Assembly: GCF_017916275.1 (NCBI RefSeq)
Contig: NZ_JAFMST010000010.1
Span: 64,726-128,725 of the forward strand
Direction: 5' to 3'
DNA from: Rubellimicrobium arenae
GTDB taxonomy: Bacteria > Pseudomonadota > Alphaproteobacteria > Rhodobacterales > Rhodobacteraceae
Length of the DNA: 64,000 nucleotides
Positions within the stretch are counted from its first letter, which is position 1; each line of letters begins with the position of its first letter. The notes beneath the pieces were generated by a model that saw nothing but the letters and a program-made list of their open reading frames with translations, made no database searches and had not been told where the DNA came from. This document shows positions 37,217-47,410 of this stretch, in pieces. Made by a program: the position numbers and the translations under genes.

Positions 37217-37311
37217 TTCAAACCTCCGATGTTGTCCCGGCCCGTTCTTTGTTCACCACCGGACCGTTGTGGTCGTACTCCGGGCCGGTTTCGGGCCCGG
37301 AGGCAGTTCGT

Positions 37312-38802
37312 TCATCCGATGACGAACGGGTTCGCGATCTCCTCGGCGGTCGACAGCCAGACGGCCTTGGTCTGGAGATACTCGCGGATCCCCTCGACGC
37401 CGTTCTCGCGGCCGATGCCGCTCTTCTTGTAGCCGCCGAATGGCGTCGTGTAGGACACGTCCCGGTAGGTGTTGACCCAGACGCTCCCGGCCTCGAGCCG
37501 TTCCGACATCAGCAGGGCACGGCGCATGTCGGAGGTCCAGACCCCCGCCGCGAGGCCGAACTCGCTGTCGTTGGCGATGGCGATGGCCTCCTCCGGGTCG
37601 TCGAAGGGGATCGCGGCCAGGACCGGGCCGAACACCTCCTCGCGGGCGATGCGCATCTCGTTGTGCACGCCGGAGAAGATCGTGGGCTCGATGAAGAAGC
37701 CGGCTTCGCATTCCGCGATCTCGGGCCGTCCGCCGCCCAGCCGCAGCTCCGCGCCCTCCTGGCGGGCGATGTCGATGTAGCCCAGCACGCGGTCGTACTG
37801 CATCCGGTTCGCGATCGGGCCGATGCGGGTGTCCTTGTGCCGGGGATCGCCGATGCGGGCGGTCTTGGTGAAGGCCGTCAGCTTCTCAAGGAACTCGTCG
37901 TGGATGGACCTGTGCAGGAGCAGGCGCGAGCCCGCGATGCAGGTCTGGCCGACCGCGCCGAAGATGCCGCCCACGACGCCCCGCACCGCGTTGTCGAGAT
38001 TGGCGTCGCCGAAGACGATGTTCGGGGACTTGCCGCCCAGCTCGAGGCTGACGCGCTTGATGTCCTTCGCGGCCAGCGAATACAGGTGCGCCCCCGTCTT
38101 CGTGGAGCCGGTGAAGCCGACATGCCGGGTCAGCGGATGCGTCACGAGGGGCTCGCCCACCTCGGGGCCGTAGCCGGTCACCACGTTGATCACGCCCGGC
38201 GGGAAGCCCGCGGCCTCGACCAGCTCCATGAGCTTGAGCGCGGTCGCCGAGGTGTGCTCGGCGGGCTTCATCACCAGCGTGTTGCCGGCCGCCAGGGCCG
38301 GGGCGGCCTTGAGCGAGAAGAGGAACAGCGGCGCGTTCCAGGGGACGATGCCGATGCAGACGCCAAGAGGCTCATGCCGCGAGAAGCTGAGCGCCGGCTT
38401 GTCGCAGGGATGGACGGAGCCTTCGATCTTGTCGGCCAGGCCCGCGTAGTAGTGGAACCACCGCGGGACATAGCGGATCTGGTGCCGCATCTCGGCCAGC
38501 AGGCGGCCGTTGTCGCGGACCTCGATCTCGGCCAGGTCGTCCGCGTTCTGCTCGATCAGCTCGGCGAAGCGCTGGATGATGCGGCCCCGGAGGCTCGGGT
38601 GCATGCGGCGCCAGGGGCCTTCGGTGAAGGCCCGGTGCGCCGCGCGCACGGCCCGGTCGGCGTCCTCGGCGTTGCCCCGCGGCACGAGAGCCCAGGGCTC
38701 GGCGGTGAAGGGGTCCACGGTCTCGATGTAGTCCCCCGACGCCGGAGCGACCCATTCGCCATCGATATACATGGACAGCTTCGGCAGGCGTTCGGTCGAC
38801 AT
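37312..38802 (-). CDS. Aldehyde dehydrogenase (second copy in island)
   Basis: This 496-residue NAD(P)-dependent aldehyde dehydrogenase has the catalytic Cys in AVGQTCIAGSR, the general base Glu in SLELGGKSP and the cofactor motif FTGSTKTGAH. GPVLAAIPF and YTTPFGGYKKSGIG also lie in the sequence. It is clearly different from the ALDH at 23175, so it has another substrate. A strong AAGGAGG, spaced 4-5 bases from the ATG at 38802, fixes the start. It is divergent from the GntR/UTRA regulator and the region between carries two copies of an AGTGATATCA palindrome, so it is probably the main target of that regulator. Confidence 0.9.
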   Translation of the reverse strand: MSTERLPKLSMYIDGEWVAPASGDYIETVDPFTAEPWALVPRGNAEDADRAVRAAHRAFTEGPWRRMHPSLRGRIIQRFAELIEQNADDLAEIEVRDNGRLLAEMRHQIRYVPRWFHYYAGLADKIEGSVHPCDKPALSFSRHEPLGVCIGIVPWNAPLFLFSLKAAPALAAGNTLVMKPAEHTSATALKLMELVEAAGFPPGVINVVTGYGPEVGEPLVTHPLTRHVGFTGSTKTGAHLYSLAAKDIKRVSLELGGKSPNIVFGDANLDNAVRGVVGGIFGAVGQTCIAGSRLLLHRSIHDEFLEKLTAFTKTARIGDPRHKDTRIGPIANRMQYDRVLGYIDIARQEGAELRLGGGRPEIAECEAGFFIEPTIFSGVHNEMRIAREEVFGPVLAAIPFDDPEEAIAIANDSEFGLAAGVWTSDMRRALLMSERLEAGSVWVNTYRDVSYTTPFGGYKKSGIGRENGVEGIREYLQTKAVWLSTAEEIANPFVIG

Positions 38803-38897
38803 GGTCCCTCCTTCTGGCAGCGTGCGGGTGGCGTCGCGACCCGCGTGGCCGGGCCGACCCCGCTGCGCTGAACTCAATAGCGATGTCTTATCGGTTA

Positions 38898-38907
38898 AGT
38901 GATATCA
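38898..38907. promoter_or_regulatory. Operator copy 1, AGTGATATCA
   Basis: AGTGATATCA lies in the AT-rich region upstream of the aldehyde dehydrogenase at 37312-38802. The same word recurs at 39028, immediately before the GntR/UTRA gene. HutC-type GntR proteins bind GT-N(2-4)-AC-like palindromes, so this is a likely site for the adjacent regulator on the ALDH promoter. Confidence 0.55.
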
Positions 38908-39027
38908 GAGCAGAGTGTCAACAACAGACAATGTATCTGGCATAAATCTGATATGTTTGCTGAAAGTACAGAAAACGGGCAGATTTCCCTTGCAAGCGGA
39001 CTTTCGCGATGCGAACTCTGCGCCGAT

Positions 39028-39039
39028 AGTGATATCACT
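39028..39039. promoter_or_regulatory. Operator copy 2, AGTGATATCACT palindrome
   Basis: A perfect 12-bp palindrome ends 12 bases before the GTG start of the GntR/UTRA gene and just before its ribosome site. Occupancy would block transcription or early elongation of the regulator, consistent with autorepression. It shares AGTGATATCA with the site at 38898. Confidence 0.6.
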
Positions 39040-39051
39040 TTAGGTGGACCT

Positions 39052-39798
39052 GTGGACCGGGATCAGCCCCTGTACGAGCAGATCAAGACGGTGATCGATC
39101 GGCGGATCGAGACCGAGGAATGGCCCGCAAATTTCCAGGTCCCCTCGGAGGAGGAGCTCGCCGGCGAATTCGGCGCCTCGCGGCTGACCGTGCGCCGGGC
39201 CTTGCGCGAACTTCAGGCCGATGGCGTGCTCGTGCGCATCCAGGGCCGGGGCACCTTCGTCATCGGCCCGCGGATGCAATGCGCGATCTTCAACCTCCCC
39301 GACATCACCGAGGAGATCACCTTCTCGGGCGGCGCGCACACGTGCCGGGTGCTGGCCCACGCGGCGCTGGGGCGGGAAAGCCCCGGCCGCAACATGCTGC
39401 TCTTGCCGGCCGAGGGCGTCGTGTTCCATTCGCGCCTGCTCCACCTCGAGGACGGCACGCCGATCCAGCTCGAGGACCGCTACGTGAATGCCGCGGAGGC
39501 GCCCGGGTACATCGATCAGGACTTTTCGAAGGTCAGCCCCCACAGCTGGCTCGTGCGCGAGACCACCGTGACGACCGTGGACAACACGATCCGGGCCATC
39601 CGCGCCGACGAGGAGACCCGCCAGCACCTGCAGATCGACGCCAACCAGCCATGCCTGCTGCTGGACCGCTCGACCTGGCGCGACGGCATTCCCGTCACCC
39701 GCAGCCGCTTCATCAGCCCTGGCGACCGCTACCGGCTCCGCTCGACCCACGAGGCGCGCACGAATCGGATCGTCACAACACCCGGCATGGGCCGCTGA
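39052..39798 (+). CDS. GntR-family regulator with UTRA sensor domain (HutC subfamily)
   Basis: This 248-residue regulator has an N-terminal winged helix (PLYEQIKTVIDRRIETEEW, VPSEEELAGEFGASRLTVRRALRELQADG) followed by RIQGRGTFV. A UTRA ligand-binding domain then runs to the end (FHSRLLHLEDGTPIQLEDRYVN, CLLLDRSTWRDGIPVTRSRF). The GTG at 39052 has AGGTGG four bases upstream and matches where the family begins. The frame is open 51 codons further up, but that part contains the operator palindrome. It precedes ubiD and ubiX on the same strand and is divergent from an aldehyde dehydrogenase, so it probably responds to their substrate. Confidence 0.9.
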   Translation: MDRDQPLYEQIKTVIDRRIETEEWPANFQVPSEEELAGEFGASRLTVRRALRELQADGVLVRIQGRGTFVIGPRMQCAIFNLPDITEEITFSGGAHTCRVLAHAALGRESPGRNMLLLPAEGVVFHSRLLHLEDGTPIQLEDRYVNAAEAPGYIDQDFSKVSPHSWLVRETTVTTVDNTIRAIRADEETRQHLQIDANQPCLLLDRSTWRDGIPVTRSRFISPGDRYRLRSTHEARTNRIVTTPGMGR

Positions 39799-39819
39799 GC
39801 CCGCCCGCAAGGAGCCCCA

Positions 39820-41145
39820 ATGAGAGAGTTCGTTCGCAAGCTTCAGGAGCGCGGTGATCTCATGGTCGTCGACCGCGAGATCGACCCCGCCCACGAGCTG
39901 GCCGCCGTCACCCACCTGGCGCAGAAGCGCTGGGGCAAGCCCGTGATGTTCACCAACGTCAAGGGCACCCGCTTTCCGGTGGTGACCAACGTCTACAGCA
40001 CGCGCGAGCGGCTGGGCGAGGTGATCGGCATCGATCCGCGCGACTTCTGCACCCAGTGGAGCAAGCTGTCGTCGCTGGCCTCCGCCGAGATGAAGGAGCC
40101 GCTGGTCCCCGCGACCGAGACGCCCGGCTACGAGGAGGTCAAGCTGTCGGACCTGCCGCTGATCACCTATTCGGATCGTGACGGCGCGCCCTACTTCACG
40201 TCGGCGATGTTCATCGCGAAGGACCCGGAGACCGGGGTGGGGAACCTGTCCTTCCACCGCTCCATGTTCATCAGCGACAGCGAGCTGCGCTGCCGGCTCG
40301 CTCCGCGGCACCACCTGACCATCTACCACGAGAAGGCCGAGAAGATGGGCCGGCCGCTGGAAGCGGCCATGCTGATCGGCCCGCCCGCGCACGCCTTCCT
40401 GACCGCCGCGGCGCCCTTGCCCTACGACGTGGACGAGCTCGAGGTCGCGGCCCGCCTGCGCGGCCGGCCGATCCCGATGCGCAAGTGCAACCACATCGAT
40501 CTCGAGGTTCCCGCCGAGACCGAGGTGGTGATCGAGGGCCGCTTCCTGCCCAATGAGCGCCGCCCCGAAGGCCCCTTCGGCGAGTTCATGGGCTACTACG
40601 TCCCCGTCGGCCCGAATGCCGTGTTCGAGGTGCTGGGCGTCACCGTGCGCAAGGATGCGATGTTCCACTCGATCCTCTGCGGCTCCCCCGAGGAGGTGCT
40701 GACGCTCGAGCTGTCGGTTTCGGCCAACATCTACCAGCGGCTGAGCGCGGCCCTGCCCGGCATCGTCAACGTCACCTGCCAACCCTTCGTCAACCACGCC
40801 ATCGTGCAGATCGCGCCCCAGTTCGAGGGCCACGCGCGTCAGGTCATGCTCGCCACGATCGGCGCCGAGCCGATCTGGGCCAAGCAGATCACCGTCGTCG
40901 ACACGGACGTGAACATCTATGACATGGACGACGTGCAGTGGGCGATCCTGACTCGGTGCCGGCCCGACAAGGACATGATGATCATCCCCGACACCCCCTC
41001 GTTCTACCGCGATGAGGCCAAGGACCACTGGGGCCGCCTCCTGGTCGACGCCACCAAGCCCTGGGGGCGCGAGGCGGAGTTCGAGCGCAAGCGCCTGCGG
41101 ATGGTGGACGAGGTCCGCCTCGGGGACTGGTTCGCGGGCGCCTGA
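39820..41145 (+). CDS. ubiD: UbiD-family prenylated-FMN-dependent decarboxylase
   Basis: This 441-residue protein has the UbiD motif RRPEGPFGEFMGYY (residues about 247-260), which carries an Arg and the Glu residues of the active site. It also has TNVYSTRERLGE and VVDTDVNIYDMDDVQWAI. UbiD enzymes use prenylated FMN, made by UbiX, to (de)carboxylate aromatic or unsaturated acids. It is shorter than E. coli UbiD (497) and is cotranscribed with ubiX (3 bases between genes) behind a GntR/UTRA regulator. This points to a catabolic decarboxylase for an aromatic or heteroaromatic acid rather than ubiquinone synthesis. Confidence 0.9.
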   Translation: MREFVRKLQERGDLMVVDREIDPAHELAAVTHLAQKRWGKPVMFTNVKGTRFPVVTNVYSTRERLGEVIGIDPRDFCTQWSKLSSLASAEMKEPLVPATETPGYEEVKLSDLPLITYSDRDGAPYFTSAMFIAKDPETGVGNLSFHRSMFISDSELRCRLAPRHHLTIYHEKAEKMGRPLEAAMLIGPPAHAFLTAAAPLPYDVDELEVAARLRGRPIPMRKCNHIDLEVPAETEVVIEGRFLPNERRPEGPFGEFMGYYVPVGPNAVFEVLGVTVRKDAMFHSILCGSPEEVLTLELSVSANIYQRLSAALPGIVNVTCQPFVNHAIVQIAPQFEGHARQVMLATIGAEPIWAKQITVVDTDVNIYDMDDVQWAILTRCRPDKDMMIIPDTPSFYRDEAKDHWGRLLVDATKPWGREAEFERKRLRMVDEVRLGDWFAGA

Positions 41146-41148
41146 CCG

Positions 41149-41730
41149 ATGAGCCCGCCACGACTGATCATCGGCATTTCCGGGGCCTCGGGCGCGGCCT
41201 ACGGCATCCGCGCCCTGGAGCTCGCGCGGGCGGCGGGGGTCGAGACCCACCTCGTCGTGTCGCGATCGGCGCTTCTGACGCTGCACCAGGAGCTCGGCCT
41301 GCAGAAGGCCGACCTCGAGGGCCGCGCGGACGTCATCCATCCGGTGGCGGACATCGGCGCCACGATCGCCTCGGGCTCGTTCCGCACGATGGGGATGCTG
41401 ATCGCGCCCTGTTCGGTCAAGACCATGTCCGAGATCGCATCCGGCGTGACCTCGACGCTCATGAGCCGGGCCGCCGACGTCGTGCTGAAGGAGCGTCGCC
41501 GACTGGTCCTGATGCTGCGCGAAACGCCGCTGCACCTGGGCCATCTGCAGACGATGACCGCGCTGACGCAGATGGGCGCGATCATCATGCCCCCGGTCCC
41601 CGCCCTTTACGCCCATCCCCAGAGCATCGACGAGATGGTGACCCATTCCACCGGCCGAGCGCTCGACCTGTTCGACATCGACGCCGGCGCGGTGAAGCGC
41701 TGGAGCGGGTTGAAGGAGAACCTGTCCTGA
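41149..41730 (+). CDS. ubiX: UbiX, flavin prenyltransferase
   Basis: This 193-residue flavin prenyltransferase makes the prenylated FMN cofactor for UbiD. It has the N-terminal ISGASGAAYGIRALE (residues about 9-23), the conserved APCSVKTMSEIASG (about 86-99) and RRLVLMLRETPLH, a typical phosphate- and prenyl-binding segment. Length is as expected. It directly follows ubiD on the same strand, so enzyme and cofactor maker are produced together. Confidence 0.95.
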   Translation: MSPPRLIIGISGASGAAYGIRALELARAAGVETHLVVSRSALLTLHQELGLQKADLEGRADVIHPVADIGATIASGSFRTMGMLIAPCSVKTMSEIASGVTSTLMSRAADVVLKERRRLVLMLRETPLHLGHLQTMTALTQMGAIIMPPVPALYAHPQSIDEMVTHSTGRALDLFDIDAGAVKRWSGLKENLS

Positions 41731-41779
41731 CGATGCCGTCCAGGATCGTAGGCCGGCCGGTAGGGAAGGGAGGCGTCGC

Positions 41780-42304
41780 ATGACGGGGACCGACAAGGAC
41801 CCATTCGACCCCTGGGGCTTCATGGTGCGCTTCTACGCGGTGCCCGGCATCGCCCCGGCCTGCCTGCGCCTGCAGGAGGCCCATGGTCTCGACATCCCGT
41901 TCTTCCTGGCGCTGCTGCACGCCAGGGTCACTGGCCGGGTGCTGGATCGGGACCTGGTCCAGCGACTCGACGGGGAGTGCGCAAGCTGGCGCGACGAGGT
42001 GATCCGGCCCTTGCGCGCGGTCCGCATCAGGATGAAGGCGCATCCCTGGATGACGCCGCACGCCCCGGTTCCAGAGCTGCGTTCGGCGATCAAGGAGCAG
42101 GAGCTTCGCGCGGAGCGGATCGAAGTCGAGATGCTCGCGCGCCGTCTGGCCGATCTGCCCTCCGCCGGGCCGTGCCATGACCCGGCCGAGTTGCGCGATG
42201 TGGCCCGGCTGGTGCTGGACCGTCAGTCCCCTTCGCGCCCCGAAGCCCTTCCGGAGGACGCCAGGTTCATCGCCGAGGCTGCGGCCGAGTTCGTCGCGAC
42301 CTGA
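41780..42304 (+). CDS. DUF2390 (TIGR02444-type) protein
   Basis: This 174-residue, mostly helical cytoplasmic protein of the DUF2390 family is recognisable from the N-terminal DPWGFMVRFYAVPGIAPACLRLQEAHGLDIPFFLALL (split over about residues 10-46). No enzymatic motif is visible and the family has no established function. It lies 49 bases after ubiX on the same strand and 260 bases before hutC. It could be the last gene of the ubiD operon or a separate unit. Confidence 0.8.
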   Translation: MTGTDKDPFDPWGFMVRFYAVPGIAPACLRLQEAHGLDIPFFLALLHARVTGRVLDRDLVQRLDGECASWRDEVIRPLRAVRIRMKAHPWMTPHAPVPELRSAIKEQELRAERIEVEMLARRLADLPSAGPCHDPAELRDVARLVLDRQSPSRPEALPEDARFIAEAAAEFVAT

Positions 42305-42471
42305 GCCCCGCGCCGGTCCGCCACGGGCCGGCAAGCTGGGAGCATCGCCCTGCAGCCCAGGAGGGCAGGGCCGGCCTGTCGCCATGCCGCGCAGGGAAAG
42401 GCGCGTCCGGCGCAGTCGCGGATCGGCGGCCCAAGGCGCCACTGGGACGCTTTTGCGTACCGATGTATGCG

Positions 42472-42488
42472 ATTATGTCTATGTTTAT
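42472..42488. promoter_or_regulatory. Candidate HutC site upstream of hutC
   Basis: ATTATGTCTATGTTTAT lies 77 bases before hutC in a locally AT-rich stretch. Its first nine bases reappear inverted at 44662-44670 between hutF and hutI. A shared word at the two hut regulatory regions and nowhere else I noticed suggests a common HutC operator. Confidence 0.5.
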
Positions 42489-42564
42489 CGATGCTGACGG
42501 GTGTGCCCCGCGACGGCGGCCCCGGGATGGCAAAGGCGTGTGAAGAAAGTGGAAGGGCGCAGGC

Positions 42565-43254
42565 GTGGTCACGACCTATCGGGACATCAAGGCGGACATC
42601 CTGGGCAAGATCACGCGAGGCGAATGGCGGCCCGGCAGCCTCATCCCGAGCGAACTGGAACTGGCCGAACGCTACGGGTCCGCGCGGGCGACAGTGAACC
42701 GGGCCATGCGCGAGCTGGTCGAGGACGGGCTCATCGAGCGTAAGCGCAAGGCCGGTTCGCGGGTGCGGCTGTCGCCCCTGCGCCAGGCGCGCTTCGACAT
42801 TCCCGTGATCCAGCGCGAGATCGAGGGGCAGGGGGCGTCCTACCGCTACGCCCTTGTGCACTCCGAGGTCGTGCCGGCGCCGGACTGGCTGCGGGCGCGA
42901 CTGGGGCTGTCCGACGGGGCCGAGGTGCGGCACCTCGTGTGCCTCCATTTCGCGGCGGGCGCGCCCTATCAGCACGAGGACCGATGGATCAACCTGGGCC
43001 TCCTGCCGCAGGCGCGCGACGCCGACTTCTCGGCCCAGGCCCCGACCGAATGGCTGATGGCGCAGATCCCCTTCTCCGAGGTGGAGATCGGGATCACGGC
43101 GACGGCCGCCGACGGGGACCTCGCGCGGCATCTGGACTGCGCGCCGGGGGACCCGCTCCTCCAGGTCGAGCGGTCCACCCGCTGGGAAGAGCGCGCGGTG
43201 ACCTATGTGCGCCTCGTGCACCGGCTCGGCTACCGCATGACCACCCGGTACTGA
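42565..43254 (+). CDS. hutC: Histidine utilisation repressor HutC
   Basis: This 229-residue GntR/UTRA regulator has a winged helix (YRDIKADILGKITRGEW, IPSELELAERYGSARATVNRAMRELVEDG) and a UTRA domain (HFAAGAPYQHEDRWINL, DPLLQVERSTRWEERAVTYVRL), ending RLGYRMTTRY. It is a close match to HutC, which represses hut genes and is relieved by urocanate. Translation uses GTG at 42565, preceded by GAAGGG. It converges with hutF and lies at the head of the hut region. Related words upstream of it and between hutF and hutI are likely binding sites. Confidence 0.95.
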   Translation: MVTTYRDIKADILGKITRGEWRPGSLIPSELELAERYGSARATVNRAMRELVEDGLIERKRKAGSRVRLSPLRQARFDIPVIQREIEGQGASYRYALVHSEVVPAPDWLRARLGLSDGAEVRHLVCLHFAAGAPYQHEDRWINLGLLPQARDADFSAQAPTEWLMAQIPFSEVEIGITATAADGDLARHLDCAPGDPLLQVERSTRWEERAVTYVRLVHRLGYRMTTRY

Positions 43255-43258
43255 GCGC

Positions 43259-44623
43259 CTAGAGGCCCTCGCGCAGCGGGCGCACCGCGCGGCGGTACGC
43301 CTGTTCGATGGCGTCGCGCCGGACATGCCGGCCCCCCTGGACCACGTGGCGGCCCGCGGCCCAGACATCGGCGACCATGTCGTTGCCGCCGGCAAGGACG
43401 AAGCTGTCGAGGATGGTGTCCCCGACAAGCCCTTCCAGGTCGGGGTGGGTCATGTCGAAGGCCAGGAGATCGGCCCAGGCCCCTGCGGCGATGACCCCGG
43501 CCTCCCGCCCGGCGGCCTGGGCGCCGCCCTGCGCCGCCGCGTCGAGGAGCCGCCGCCCGGTGGACCGGTCCGGCGTCGCCAGGGCGGCCCGGACATGGTC
43601 GCGCAGCCGCTGGCTGGTGTCGAACTGGCGAAGCTCCTCGGCCAGGCCGATCCGGATGTTGCTGTCCGACCCGATCCCGACCCGCCCCCCGGCCTGCATC
43701 CATCGCACCCCGTCGAAGATGCCGTCGCCCAGCGACGCTTCCGTCAACGGGCAGAGACCCGCGACCGCGCCGCTCCGCGCGAGGGCCAGCGTTTCCCTGG
43801 GCGTCATCTGGGTGACATGGATCAGGCACCAGCGCGCATCGGGGTCCAGCCGGTCGAGCACCCATTCCACCGGCCGCGCCCCATAGGCGGCCTGCACCTC
43901 CTCCACCTCGGCCAGGGTCTCGGCCAGGTGCATGTGGACCGGACGGCCCGGGAGGAGCGTGGCGGCCGTCGCGATGTCCTCGGGCGAGGCGGCGCGCAGG
44001 GAGTGGGGGGCGACGCCCAGCCCCGCGTCCGCCGGCAGCCCGGCAAGCGCCCGCCCGGCGCCCTCCAGCAGGCGTGCGAAGGAGTCGGGGTCGTTGCCGA
44101 AGCGGCGCTGCCCCCCGACAAGAGGGCGGCGGTCGCATCCTCCGAACCGGTAGAGCACGGGCAGAAGGGTCAGGCCGATCCCGCTCGTCGCGGCGGCGGC
44201 GGCGATCCGGCCCGACATCTCGGACTGGTCGGCATAGGGCGCCCCGTCGGACCGATGGTGCAGGTAATGGAACTCCACGTTGGTCGAGAAGCCGGCTTCC
44301 AGCATCTCCATCTGCACGAAGGCGGCGATGGCCTCGACCTGATCGGGATCGAGCCGGTCCAGGAAGCGGTACATCAGCTCCCTCCAGGTCCAGAAGCTGT
44401 CCGTCGGATTCGGCCCGCGCCGCTCCGTCAGCCCGGCCATGGCCCGCTGGAAGGCGTGCGAGTGAAGGTTGGCCGGAGCGGGCACGAGGACCCCGACCCG
44501 TTCCCCGGCTGGCGCAGTCCCGGGGCGGACGGCGGCGATCCGTCCCGCATCATCCAGATCGACGGCTACGTCGCTGGCCCATCCTTCGGCCAGCAAGGCC
44601 TGGTCCGCCCAGATCGTCCTCAT
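43259..44623 (-). CDS. hutF: Formimidoylglutamate deiminase HutF
   Basis: This 454-residue amidohydrolase-superfamily enzyme converts N-formimino-L-glutamate to N-formylglutamate and ammonia in histidine breakdown. Metal ligands are visible as His54 and His56 (LHSHAFQRA), His232 or its neighbour in HMHLAE, a later His in LIHVTQM and Asp320 in GSDSN. The family segment FWTWRELMY is also present. The ATG at 44623 has GGCGGG six bases before it. An ATG two codons earlier is too close to that site. It is divergent from hutI over a short AT-rich region. Its presence together with hutG shows the five-step pathway. Confidence 0.96.
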   Translation of the reverse strand: MRTIWADQALLAEGWASDVAVDLDDAGRIAAVRPGTAPAGERVGVLVPAPANLHSHAFQRAMAGLTERRGPNPTDSFWTWRELMYRFLDRLDPDQVEAIAAFVQMEMLEAGFSTNVEFHYLHHRSDGAPYADQSEMSGRIAAAAATSGIGLTLLPVLYRFGGCDRRPLVGGQRRFGNDPDSFARLLEGAGRALAGLPADAGLGVAPHSLRAASPEDIATAATLLPGRPVHMHLAETLAEVEEVQAAYGARPVEWVLDRLDPDARWCLIHVTQMTPRETLALARSGAVAGLCPLTEASLGDGIFDGVRWMQAGGRVGIGSDSNIRIGLAEELRQFDTSQRLRDHVRAALATPDRSTGRRLLDAAAQGGAQAAGREAGVIAAGAWADLLAFDMTHPDLEGLVGDTILDSFVLAGGNDMVADVWAAGRHVVQGGRHVRRDAIEQAYRRAVRPLREGL

Positions 44624-44646
44624 GCACATCCCGCCTTGACAGAGAA

Positions 44647-44670
44647 TTATGCATATACATAAGACATAAT
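44647..44670. promoter_or_regulatory. Inverted repeat at hutF-hutI divergent promoter (candidate HutC operator)
   Basis: TTATG-N6-CATAA (44647-44662) forms a near-perfect palindrome and is followed by GACATAAT, so that AGACATAAT (44662-44670) matches the inverted ATTATGTCT at 42472. The 75-bp region is the most AT-rich in the neighbourhood and lies between divergent hut genes, an ideal HutC target. Confidence 0.6.
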
Positions 44671-44698
44671 GAAGTAGATCAAACAAGGGCCGAGTCCC

Positions 44699-45875
44699 AT
44701 GATCCTGACCAATGCGACGCTTGCCACGATGCAGGGGGGCTACGGCCTCATCGAAGGGGCCGCGATCGTCATCGAGGACGGCCGCATCGCTTGGGCCGGT
44801 CCGCAGGAGCAGTTGCCCTGGACCGACGGACCCCGGAGGGACCTCGATGGGCGGCTGGTCACGCCGGGCCTGATCGACTGCCACACCCATGTGGTCCACG
44901 CCGGCAGCCGTGCGCGGGAGTTCGAGATGCGCCTCAACGGCGCCAGCTACGAGGAGATCGCGCGCGCCGGTGGCGGCATCGTCTCGACCGTCGCCGCGAC
45001 CCGTGCCGCCACCGAGGACGAGCTGGTCGCGCAAGCCCTGCCGCGGCTCGACCAGATGCTGGCGGAAGGCGTGACCCTGGTCGAGGTGAAGTCGGGCTAC
45101 GGGCTCGACATCGAGACGGAGCTGCGGATGCTGCGCGCCGCGCGGTGGCTGCCCAGGGTCCGCCGTGTCCGGGTCCGCACGAGCTTCCTGGGCGCCCATG
45201 CCGTTCCGCCTGAGTTCAAGGGCCGTCCCGACGACTACCTGACCGAGGTCTGCCTGCCCGCTCTCCGCGCCGCCCACGAGGACGGCCTCGTGGATGCCGT
45301 GGACGGCTTCTGCGAAGGGATCGCGTTCTCGCCCGCCCAGATCGCCCGGGTCTTCGACGAGGCGCGCGCCCTGGGCCTGCCGGTCAAGCTTCATGCCGAA
45401 CAGCTGTCCAACCTGCACGGCGCCGCGCTGGCGGCGGGCTACGGGGCGCTCTCGGCGGATCATCTCGAGCATCTGGACGAGGACGGCGCCCGGGCGATGG
45501 GCCAGGCCGGCACCGTCGCCGTGATCCTGCCCGGCGCGTTCTACACCCTGCGCGACACCCGGGTGCCGCCCCTCGATCTCCTGCGGCGGCACGGCGTGCG
45601 CATGGCCGTCGCGACCGACTGCAATCCCGGCACCGCGCCCATGACCTCGCTCTGCCTTGCGATGAACATGGCCTGCACCCTGTTCCGCATGACCCCCGAG
45701 GAGGCGCTGCTCGGAGTCACCGTCCATGCAGCGGCCGCCCTGGGGGATCCCGAAGCGGGGCGGGTCGCGCCCGGGCTGCGCGCCGATCTCGCCGTCTGGG
45801 AGGCTGCCCATCCCGCCGAGCTGGCCTACCGGGTCGGCTCCACACCCCTTCACGCCCGTATCCACGGAGGCCACC

Positions 45876-45886
<11 letters not shown>
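44699..45886 (+). CDS. hutI: Imidazolonepropionase HutI
   Basis: This 395-residue metal-dependent amidohydrolase hydrolyses imidazolone propionate to N-formiminoglutamate. It has the metal motif [10 protein letters not shown] (His62 and His64), [25 protein letters not shown] with ligand His and Glu, and the late [10 protein letters not shown] with the Asp ligand. Length is normal. It starts the plus-strand operon hutI-H-G-U-D and its 3' end overlaps hutH by 11 bp. Confidence 0.97.
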
Positions 45887-47408
<1,522 letters not shown>

Positions 47409-47410
47409 TC

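Noticed and set aside
39040-41823. 927-codon minus-strand frame over the GntR, ubiD and ubiX genes
   Set aside because: All three plus-strand genes have diagnostic motifs. The antisense product has none.
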